5,505 bases of DNA from G963674505 sp964575975. GTDB taxonomy: Bacteria; Desulfobacterota; Desulfobacteria; Desulfobacterales; SKZT01. Where the stretch lies: positions 1-5,505 of the forward strand of contig CAZNTU010000323.1 in assembly GCA_964575975.1 (NCBI GenBank), given 5' to 3'. A program made the position numbers and the translations under genes. Shown here piece after piece: positions 1 to 5,505 of the stretch; position 1 is the first letter of the stretch; each line of letters starts with the position of its first letter. The notes below the pieces were generated by a model. That model was not told the origin of the DNA. It did no database searches and saw nothing but the letters and a program-made list of their open reading frames with translations.

Positions 1-1416
1 ATCAACATCGACAACCCCTTTCATCAGGAAACATTGCGGCGCCACAATATCGCCATACCGTTCGTGGGATCGGACAACCGGGCGGGAGCCGCGATAGTGG
101 GGTCCTATATTCGACGAAAGCTTAACCACGTAGGAAACGTCTTGATTGTCGAAGGCATCCGCGGAGCGGAAAACGCGGAGCTGAGAAAACAAGGATTCGT
201 GAAATCTTTGGAAGACTCCAAAATACGGATAGTTGCGTCGGAGCCCGCCAACTGGCACAAAGACGAGGCGTTTTCCCTGGCAACCGGGCTTCTCGAAAAG
301 TTTCCGGACGTCGATGCAATTCTGTGCGCCAACGACAATATGGCCTTGGGCGTTATCGAAGCTCTTCATTTGACGGAAAGGGCAGGGAAAGTATGGGTCG
401 GGGGCTACGACAACATAGAGGAGGCTCGTCAGGAAATGCGCATGAAACACATTCACGCTACCATCGAACAGCATCCGGAACTCATGGGACGATACGGGGT
501 CGGTCTGGCCGCGGAGACCCTCGGCGGAAAAACAGTCGCCCCCGAAACCGTCACTCCCCTCGACCTGATCACTTGCGAAAGCTTCGGCAAAACCGTTGGA
601 CTCTCCGTGGCCGACTCGGAAAACCCTTTTTTCAAATTGTTGGAACGAGGGGCGAAGGAAGCTTCGGATCTGTACGGAATTCATTTGTCGATCAAGGATG
701 CGGCCAACGACGACGCCAAGCAATTGGTGGACATTCGGAAATTCGTCGAAGAAAAATACGACGCCATAATCGTAGTTCCGACCCATGCAATGACTGCGGC
801 GTCCGCGATCGAACTGGCTACGGCCGCGAATATAGAGGTGATCACCGTTGATCGGAAATCCGCAGTCGAAAACGGCGTGATAAGTCATATCGCATCGGAC
901 AACGTGGCAGGCGGAAAGCTGGCGGGGCAATTTATCGTGGATCGACTGAATGGCAAGGGGACCGTGCTTGAAATAGAAGGACTTCCGGGCGCCTCTGCCG
1001 CCAGGGATCGAAGCGACGGATTTAACGACGCCCTTGGCGCCTATGGAGAAATCGTCGTGAAAAGAAAATTGTTCGGCGATTTCGACAGGGATAAGACCAA
1101 AAAGCTTATGATGAACCTGATCGATGAAAAAGAAACGTTCGATGCGATTTTCGCCCATAATGACGAGATGGCTTTGGGGGCGGTAGAGGCTTTCGAGGAA
1201 AAGATGGCGAAGGCCCCGGATATCGTGGTCGGTTTCGATGCCGTGGGAGAGGCGTTGCAAGCCATAGCCGACGGTCGCTTGACCGCCACTGTGCGTCAAC
1301 GGCCCGAAAAACTCGGTCGGTTGGCGGTTCACATGGCGGCTGAGTTTTTCAGAGGGAACACCCCGCCCAAAGAGATATTGATCGACTTGGAAATCGTTTC
1401 GAAACAGGCGATTTGA
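1..1416 (+). CDS. Tandem periplasmic sugar-binding-type protein (two Peripla_BP_4/RbsB-like domains), 5' partial
   Basis: The reading frame is open to the window edge, so the 5' end, including any signal peptide and the first half of domain 1, lies outside; 471 residues are visible. Residues 1-180 are the rest of a first periplasmic-binding domain, with R54, N111-D112 (CANDNMALG), D137 (GGYDN) and Q157 where the family places ligand contacts. Residues 196-471 are a complete second domain very like E. coli RbsB: ENPFF (207-211), VDR (283-285), SHIASDN, SAARDRSDGF (R335/R337), HNDEMALGA (N387-D388), GFD (D413) and Q433. Both domains keep pocket residues typical of sugar binding, so both may bind ligand; the ligand itself cannot be read from the sequence. 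No ABC transporter permease or ATPase follows. A hybrid kinase begins 43 bases downstream, which favours a sensory role as a ligand-loaded partner of the kinase over transport. The TTG at 34 is not a credible start because it falls inside the first domain. Confidence 0.9.
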   Translation: MNIDNPFHQETLRRHNIAIPFVGSDNRAGAAIVGSYIRRKLNHVGNVLIVEGIRGAENAELRKQGFVKSLEDSKIRIVASEPANWHKDEAFSLATGLLEKFPDVDAILCANDNMALGVIEALHLTERAGKVWVGGYDNIEEARQEMRMKHIHATIEQHPELMGRYGVGLAAETLGGKTVAPETVTPLDLITCESFGKTVGLSVADSENPFFKLLERGAKEASDLYGIHLSIKDAANDDAKQLVDIRKFVEEKYDAIIVVPTHAMTAASAIELATAANIEVITVDRKSAVENGVISHIASDNVAGGKLAGQFIVDRLNGKGTVLEIEGLPGASAARDRSDGFNDALGAYGEIVVKRKLFGDFDRDKTKKLMMNLIDEKETFDAIFAHNDEMALGAVEAFEEKMAKAPDIVVGFDAVGEALQAIADGRLTATVRQRPEKLGRLAVHMAAEFFRGNTPPKEILIDLEIVSKQAI

Positions 1417-1449
1417 TCGGGCATCAACGGAATCTTGCCATTCTGCTGC

Positions 1450-1453
1450 GGAG
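1450..1453 (+). promoter_or_regulatory. Ribosome binding site of the hybrid kinase gene
   Basis: GGAG lies 6 bases before the ATG at 1460. It supports this start, which also puts a short cytoplasmic N-terminus directly before the first membrane segment. The 43-base gap after the previous gene shows no terminator, so the two genes are probably co-transcribed. Confidence 0.6.
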
Positions 1454-1459
1454 CTTGCC

Positions 1460-4108
1460 ATGACCATTTTCAAGAACATTCAATCCATATTTTTCCTGAT
1501 CGGCGGGCTGTTGCTTTCCCTCTTCGTCGTAGAGTACGCGTTCGTCGCCATATATCTGGACCGAATGGGAGACAGCTCCTCCAAAGCCCAGTCCTATGCG
1601 ATCGTCAACCAAGAAATCCATGCCTTGGAAAAACAGTTCTGGAAGCTTCGCTATTGGGGAAAGGAAATTTACGCGGAGGGCGATCCGGAAGCCCAGACTC
1701 GCTTCCAAGAGGCTGCGGAACAGATTGTTTCCGCCTTGACGGATACCGGTCCCGATCGTCTTCAAAATCCTTTTTCTTATGAAAAGACGAAAATCCTTCG
1801 ATTGATGGAAGAATATCGGGATTCGTTCGACCGACTGATGCAATTGCAAACCGAACTGCGGCTGAATCGGACCAAGACCAATTCCAATTACGAGGTGCTC
1901 GCTTCCATATTCCTGATGGCCGACGATCCAGTCCTTATTAAAACGTTGCACAACCTGAATCGTTTCATGCGCGGATACTTGTTAATCCGGAGAGATTCCG
2001 AATACCAGGCTTTCCGAATGGTTTTGGAATTGATGCAAAAGCAGCTTGCCAATTCGGAATCGATGCTGGGTCGGGCGGAGACCTACATCCGGACCTTGGA
2101 GGAATCCATGCGATCGGATTACGAATTGTTCGGGAAAGTCAAGGTAATCGACCGGCGTTTCGACGAAATCAGTTCCGATTTGGTGGACCTGTTCCTGTCC
2201 ATTAGCCAAAGCGCCGAAGAAAAAAGCGTACAGGCCGTTCGAGAGGTCGAGAAACTCCAGGAGGATATGCAGCGGTGGTTTTTGATCGCGAATGGAAGCT
2301 TGTTGCTTGTCTTGATCTTTATCATAGCGATGTTGGCATGGACCATCATCATACCATTGAGAAAACTGTCCTTTGTCGTGTCGCGAGTTAAAAACGGCTT
2401 TACCGGCTCCCGATTCCCGTCCTCGGGCGGAAACGAGATCGCCGAATTGGGCAATGCCTTCAACGAGATGCTGGATACAGTGGATCTCCACAGATCCCAC
2501 CTCGAGGATTTGGTGGAAAAAAGGACGCGGGAACTCAACCAGACCTTGGATCAACTTCGGTCGGCCAAGGAGAAGGCCGAATCCGCCAACCGCGCCAAAA
2601 GCGAATTCTTGGCCAACATGAGCCACGAAATCAGGACCCCCATGAATGCCATTCTGGGATTTTCCGAACTCTTGGCCGACAAGATCGACGACTACGAACA
2701 GAAAAAATATATTTCATCCATCTCCTCCTCTGGAAAGACCCTGCTGAGATTGATCGACGACATACTGGACTTGAGCAGAGTCGAGGCGGGCAAGCTGGAA
2801 CTCGAATATACCAGCGTTGACATTCGCCGAATCCTGCGCGAGGTGGCCGGAATTTTCAAGCAAAAGGCCTCCGAGAAAAACCTGGCCCTGTTGGTGGATA
2901 TCAGCCCCGATTTACCCGAATATGCAATGCTCGATGAAATTCGGTTTCGCCAAATCGTCCTGAACCTCGTCAGCAACGCGATCAAATTTACCGAACAAGG
3001 CTCGATCTCGTTGCAAGTGTCTGCGCGCAACTTTCGAAACGAAGATATACCGGTCTTCGAACTGGCGCTCTCTGTGGCGGATACGGGGATCGGCATTTCC
3101 AAATCCCATATGGAATCCATTTTCGACGCCTTTGATCAGGCCGACGCGAAATCCGCGAAATACGGCGGCGCCGGACTGGGCCTCACCATCACGCGGCGAT
3201 TGACCGAAATGATGGGCGGCAAGCTTTTGGTCGACAGCGAAAAGGGAAGGGGGTCCGTTTTCAACGCCGTTTTTCCCGGTGTTCGATTAGTCGAAAACAA
3301 TGCCGAGATGGAACGTGCCGACCTGGCCAGCCCACCCGATTTCGACGAAATCCGCTTTTGCAATGCCCTGATTATGGTCGTCGACGACAAGGAGGACAAC
3401 CGAAGAGTCGTGACGGGATACTTGCACGGGCAAGGTGTCGCCTTCATCGAAGCAAGCAACGGGCGAGAGGCCGTCGAATTGGCCAGGGCGCGCAAGCCGG
3501 ACTTGATCTTGATGGACATGAAAATGCCGGCGATGGACGGTTACGAAGCGATCGGAGTTTTGAAAGAGGACCCGGAACTGAGGCACATCCCCGTAATCGC
3601 CGTGACCGCTTCCGCTATGAAAACAACGGAATCGGAAATCTTGGCGATATGCGAAGGTTATCTGAGCAAACCCGTTTCCAGAAAAAACATTTACACGCAA
3701 CTGAGCAGATTTTTGCGTGTGGATCGCCGGGCGACCGAAGGCCTCCATGACGCTTTGCCTGCGTGCGCGATAGATTCGTCTTTCGCGGCGGACGCGCCGT
3801 TTCTATTGGAACGTCAACCGGAGAGAATCGAACTCGTTCGGAAAAGGATTGAAAACGAGTTGATGCCCTTCTGGTCCGAACTGCACGAATTCGTACTAAT
3901 GGACGACATTAAAAGATTCGCCTCGAAAGTTCTCGAAACCGGCAAAGAAAACGGTGTCGGTTGCTTGCGATCGTACGGGGCGCGGTTGCATGAATACGCG
4001 CTTTTATACGACGTGGACGGCGTGGAAGATACAATGGCGCGCTTTCCCGGCTTGGTGGAAAAAATCTTGTCCGTTTCGGCGGAAAAACGAGGTGTTGCGG
4101 ATGAATAA
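1460..4108 (+). CDS. Membrane hybrid sensor histidine kinase (TorS-like layout: helical sensor, HAMP, HisKA, HATPase, receiver, C-terminal helical domain)
   Basis: An 882-residue inner-membrane kinase. TM1 is about residues 8-31 and TM2 about 274-299; between them is a 240-residue periplasmic region, rich in charged helical sequence and without a recognisable PAS or Cache motif. HAMP (about 299-350) and a short coiled coil (350-380) lead to HisKA with the H box SHEIRTP, phospho-acceptor H389. The ATPase domain has the N box (N502/N506), DTGIG (541-545) and GGAGLGL (569-575). A receiver (about 635-753) has acidic D642/D643, phospho-acceptor D686, T716 and K737. The C-terminal part (about 783-872) is a helical domain of the kind often found after receivers in hybrid kinases; it resembles an HPt in size but has no HxLKG phospho-histidine motif. 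The upstream gene encodes a periplasmic-binding protein, and TorS, LuxQ and VirA sense through such partners, so ligand input is probably indirect (inference). The target pathway is unknown. Confidence 0.95.
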   Translation: MTIFKNIQSIFFLIGGLLLSLFVVEYAFVAIYLDRMGDSSSKAQSYAIVNQEIHALEKQFWKLRYWGKEIYAEGDPEAQTRFQEAAEQIVSALTDTGPDRLQNPFSYEKTKILRLMEEYRDSFDRLMQLQTELRLNRTKTNSNYEVLASIFLMADDPVLIKTLHNLNRFMRGYLLIRRDSEYQAFRMVLELMQKQLANSESMLGRAETYIRTLEESMRSDYELFGKVKVIDRRFDEISSDLVDLFLSISQSAEEKSVQAVREVEKLQEDMQRWFLIANGSLLLVLIFIIAMLAWTIIIPLRKLSFVVSRVKNGFTGSRFPSSGGNEIAELGNAFNEMLDTVDLHRSHLEDLVEKRTRELNQTLDQLRSAKEKAESANRAKSEFLANMSHEIRTPMNAILGFSELLADKIDDYEQKKYISSISSSGKTLLRLIDDILDLSRVEAGKLELEYTSVDIRRILREVAGIFKQKASEKNLALLVDISPDLPEYAMLDEIRFRQIVLNLVSNAIKFTEQGSISLQVSARNFRNEDIPVFELALSVADTGIGISKSHMESIFDAFDQADAKSAKYGGAGLGLTITRRLTEMMGGKLLVDSEKGRGSVFNAVFPGVRLVENNAEMERADLASPPDFDEIRFCNALIMVVDDKEDNRRVVTGYLHGQGVAFIEASNGREAVELARARKPDLILMDMKMPAMDGYEAIGVLKEDPELRHIPVIAVTASAMKTTESEILAICEGYLSKPVSRKNIYTQLSRFLRVDRRATEGLHDALPACAIDSSFAADAPFLLERQPERIELVRKRIENELMPFWSELHEFVLMDDIKRFASKVLETGKENGVGCLRSYGARLHEYALLYDVDGVEDTMARFPGLVEKILSVSAEKRGVADE
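4089..4092 (+). promoter_or_regulatory. Ribosome binding site of the receiver gene, inside the kinase gene
   Basis: GAGG lies 8 bases before the ATG at 4101, within the last codons of the kinase. This selects ATG 4101 over upstream codons in the same frame, which are out-of-frame kinase sequence. The 8-base gene overlap suggests translational coupling. Confidence 0.6.
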
Positions 4109-4709
4109 GAACGATGATCGCGAATTGATTTTGATCGTGGACGATTTTGCGAGAAACTTGCAGGTATTGGGAAACATACTGGAGGGACACTATAGAACGG
4201 CGGCGGCCAAAAACGCCTGCAAGGCATTGGATTTCATGGAAAAACATCGCCCCGATCTTATCCTGCTCGATATCCTGATGCCGGGAATGGACGGATACCA
4301 GCTCTGCGAAAGGCTGAAACAGTCTTCCGACACAAAGGACATACCCGTGATTTTCCTGACGGCGAAAATCGAAACGGACGACGTGGTCAGGGGATTCAAG
4401 GCCGGAGCGGTGGATTATGTCTCTAAACCTTTCCAAAAAGAGGAATTGCTTGCGCGGATAGAAACGCACCTTGAATTGAAAAGGACCAGGGAAAAACTTC
4501 AAAGAGCCCTTTCCTTGGTGAAACAACTTTCCGGTTTTCTTCCCATTTGCTCCAAATGCAAAAAAATTCGGGACGACCAAGGGGAGTGGCAACATCTCGA
4601 AGTCTATATCCGAAACCACTCGGAAGCCGATTTCAGCCACGGTCTTTGCCCCGCATGCGCCGAGAACCTTTACGGAAACGAACCTTGGTTCAACCGGCGC
4701 AAAAAATAG
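4101..4709 (+). CDS. Response regulator: receiver domain plus C-terminal CxxC...CxxC (putative zinc-binding) module
   Basis: A 202-residue cytoplasmic protein. Residues 8-125 are a CheY-like receiver with D14/D15, phospho-acceptor D57 (LLDILMPGMDG), T87 and K109 (SKPF). After a helical linker (about 119-143), residues 144-192 form a compact module, LPICSKCKKIRDDQGEW through HGLCPACAENLYG, with C150, C153, C183, C186 and a nearby H180. I recognise this as a recurring tail on receiver and PAS-type signalling proteins in deltaproteobacteria and other groups; its function is not established to my knowledge. The spacing suits a zinc ribbon (inference). There is no DNA-binding helix-turn-helix, GGDEF, EAL or HD-GYP domain, so output is probably through protein contact. 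The start overlaps the kinase stop by 8 bases, so this is the likely partner of that kinase, although the kinase also has its own receiver. Confidence 0.93.
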   Translation: MNKNDDRELILIVDDFARNLQVLGNILEGHYRTAAAKNACKALDFMEKHRPDLILLDILMPGMDGYQLCERLKQSSDTKDIPVIFLTAKIETDDVVRGFKAGAVDYVSKPFQKEELLARIETHLELKRTREKLQRALSLVKQLSGFLPICSKCKKIRDDQGEWQHLEVYIRNHSEADFSHGLCPACAENLYGNEPWFNRRKK

Positions 4710-4770
4710 TTCGACGGACGCAGGCGGGCTTCGGGATTTCGGCAAGTTCCGCGCGAATCGCGAAAAAAGC
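4710..4770. other. Convergent intergenic gap
   Basis: Sixty-one bases separate the stop of the + strand receiver gene from the stop of the - strand selenoprotein gene. A weak hairpin (arms 4747-4753 and 4759-4764, with one bulged C) is present. The adjoining A run at 4763-4768 is on the wrong side to give a U tract after the hairpin for either transcript, so I do not call a terminator. No other feature is visible. Confidence 0.5.
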
Positions 4771-5343
4771 CTAAAAAATGTCGGAGCTTGTCGCCCAGGT
4801 CGATGCCGGGTAGAATCTTTGAAGTTTCGCCCACTCCTCCTTTAACTTTTCCACTTCATGTCCTTTCAAATACCGGGCGACGCCAAGATAGTAGAGAGCT
4901 TCGGACGCGAACTGGCTGTTGGGCATCTTTTTGCGAACTTGTTCGTAGAAAGACGCCGCGTCCTTGAAATTTTCGTTTTTCAAGTAATAATGACCGCACG
5001 ATAGAGTCAGCAGAGCCGAAAAATCGTGCGGAGGAAACCAACCTTCCACATGGTAGACCATTTTCTCGTCCCCGGTAAGAATATGGATGTTCGGCGTCCA
5101 AACAACACCGAATCTTTCCACTAGGCTGGCGGATTTGGCAACATCGACTTGCACCGGCACGAAATATTCGTTCATCATTGTGGCAGTCGATAAATCCGGG
5201 TACGTCACGGCACCCATTTTGGCGCAGCCGCCTCACCCGTCCTTGAAAAAATCCAACAGAAGCGGCTTTCCTTCATTCAATGCGCGCTCCAGCCCTTTCT
5301 CGTATTCCCGTTCCCATTGAACGGAACCTTCCCTGGTGTTCAT
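4771..5343 (-). CDS. Thioredoxin-fold selenoprotein (U-G-G-C active site) with C-terminal TPR-like repeats; TGA recoded as selenocysteine
   Basis: Read through the in-frame TGA at 5233-5235, the frame gives a 190-residue protein ending at TAG. Residues 13-108 have thioredoxin-like features: KPLLLDFFKDG leading to the active site U37-G38-G39-C40, then AVTYPD, NEYFVPVQVDV, the cis-proline loop WTPN (P84), and HVEGWFPPHDF. In cysteine relatives the same place reads like D-F-W-x-x-W-C-G-x-C, so the TGA sits exactly on the first redox cysteine. Residues 112-185 are two helical TPR/BamD-like hairpins (YYLKNENFKDAASFYEQV and the stretch around EALYYLGVARY). No signal peptide is visible, so the protein is probably cytoplasmic, acting as a thiol-disulfide or selenol reductase on an unknown partner. 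ATG 5343 is chosen for its AGGAG 8 bases upstream. ATG 5427 (28 extra basic residues) is an alternative. ATG 5217 would delete the active site and is rejected. The remaining alternative is a nonsense mutation in a cysteine gene, made unlikely by the intact frame on both sides and the SECIS-like hairpin. Confidence 0.88.
5192..5220 (-). promoter_or_regulatory. Candidate bacterial SECIS element
   Basis: The core hairpin covers 5198-5215: GGGTGC pairs with GTACCC (six pairs, one G-U), closing a six-base loop CGTGAC. The loop G at its second position is 25 nucleotides after the TGA, inside the 16-37 range I recall for bacterial SECIS elements, which require a G among the first two loop positions. 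A small internal loop and an AAA/TTT pairing (5218-5220 with 5192-5194) may extend the stem. The folding is by eye; no energy was computed. Confidence 0.65.
5233..5235 (-). other. In-frame TGA, predicted selenocysteine codon (residue 37)
   Basis: The codons around it read D-G-[TGA]-G-G-C-A-K-M. Family alignment from memory puts the N-terminal cysteine of the CxxC motif here. Conserved thioredoxin sequence continues in the same frame for over 150 codons on the 3' side, including five codons before the next ATG. Decoding requires SelB, tRNA-Sec (selC), SelA and SelD encoded elsewhere in the genome; none is in this window. Confidence 0.88.
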
Positions 5344-5351
5344 TGCCTCGT

Positions 5352-5356
5352 CTCCT
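5352..5356 (-). promoter_or_regulatory. Ribosome binding site of the selenoprotein gene
   Basis: AGGAG, preceded by a run of A, lies 8 bases before ATG 5343. It is the strongest Shine-Dalgarno match near any possible start of this gene, and the upstream stretch is AT-rich like a leader. A weaker AAGGTG (5433-5438) stands 5 bases before the alternative ATG 5427. Confidence 0.6.
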
Positions 5357-5467
5357 TTTTTTGTCCTATAGTGATTTTTGATGGCCCTGAATTTCGTTTT
5401 CGTATCGGACCAAATGTTTTTGCTCATTCAAACACCTTGATTCCGGACCTCGCGCCGATTGTCGCGT

Positions 5468-5505
5468 CTATTCGGACTTTTTCTGCCGGTCCAGTTTATC
5501 CGGCG
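5468..5505 (-). CDS. Possible C-terminal end of an upstream gene (partial, unidentified)
   Basis: One - strand frame is open from the window edge to a TAG at 5468-5470 and encodes PDKLDRQKKSE, a charged tail typical of many protein ends. If real, it would lie 124 bases upstream of the selenoprotein start. Eleven codons are too few to name a family, and chance openness is quite possible. The 5344-5467 gap holds no other clear gene. Confidence 0.3.
   Translation of the reverse strand, partial: PDKLDRQKKSE

Noticed and set aside
34..1416. TTG at 34 as the start of the binding protein
   Set aside because: The frame is open to base 1 and the start would cut through the first binding domain; the gene simply continues beyond the window.
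1414..1416. TGA at the end of the binding protein as another recoded codon
   Set aside because: The protein ends at the usual RbsB C-terminus (IVSKQAI), nothing homologous follows, and no hairpin of SECIS type was noted.
1435..1782. + strand open frame with a cysteine-rich start (MPFCCGACHDHF) overlapping the kinase start
   Set aside because: It overlaps the kinase TM1 coding region out of frame, and the Arg- and Ser-rich remainder is typical of a shadow frame.
1982..2626. - strand open frame (214 codons) opposite the kinase sensor and HAMP region
   Set aside because: It is a shadow of the conserved kinase frame, with an unnatural composition and no family resemblance.
3909..4745. Long - strand open frame (278 codons) opposite the kinase end and receiver gene
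   Set aside because: It lies antisense to two clearly conserved genes, has no recognisable domain, and is explained by codon bias of the + strand genes.
4747..4768. Hairpin and A run in the convergent gap as a terminator
   Set aside because: The stem is short with a bulge. For the + transcript it is followed by A, not U; for the - transcript the U run comes before the hairpin.
4771..5217. Separate 148-residue protein starting at ATG 5217
   Set aside because: It begins in the middle of the thioredoxin active-site helix, has no convincing ribosome binding site, and its missing N-terminal half lies in frame directly upstream of the TGA.
5365..5370. TATAGG on the - strand as a -10 box for the selenoprotein gene
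   Set aside because: Only four of six positions match and no acceptable -35 hexamer stands 16-18 bases upstream; too weak to call.

Overview
The window looks like a bacterial chromosome segment of moderate GC. It carries a sensory operon on the + strand and a convergent redox gene on the - strand. A tandem sugar-binding-type periplasmic protein, a hybrid kinase, a receiver with a C-terminal four-cysteine module and apparent selenocysteine use together suggest a Gram-negative anaerobe of the Desulfobacterota (deltaproteobacterial) type. The taxon is an inference; no marker gene is present.

Layout. Positions 1-1416 (+) hold the 3' part of a gene for two fused periplasmic-binding domains, the second very close to ribose-binding protein RbsB. 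Positions 1460-4108 (+) encode an 882-residue membrane hybrid histidine kinase: TM, largely helical periplasmic sensor, TM, HAMP, HisKA, HATPase, receiver, C-terminal helical domain. Positions 4101-4709 (+) overlap it by 8 bases and encode a 202-residue receiver protein ending in a CxxC...CxxC module. The likely flow is: small molecule bound by the periplasmic protein, protein-protein contact with the kinase sensor, phosphorylation of the kinase's own receiver, and relay or cross-talk to the separate receiver. The architecture recalls TorT/TorS, LuxP/LuxQ and ChvE/VirA.

Positions 4710-4770 are a short convergent intergenic gap. Positions 4771-5343 (-) are the most notable locus. A thioredoxin-fold plus TPR-like protein is interrupted by one in-frame TGA (5233-5235), exactly where the first cysteine of a CxxC redox motif should be (U-G-G-C). 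A good stem-loop with a G in its apical loop follows at the right distance, so this reads as a selenoprotein gene. Ordinary gene calling would split or truncate it: one open frame ends at the TGA and the other begins six codons later. Positions 5344-5467 are a leader or intergenic region, and 5468-5505 (-) may be the tail of another gene.
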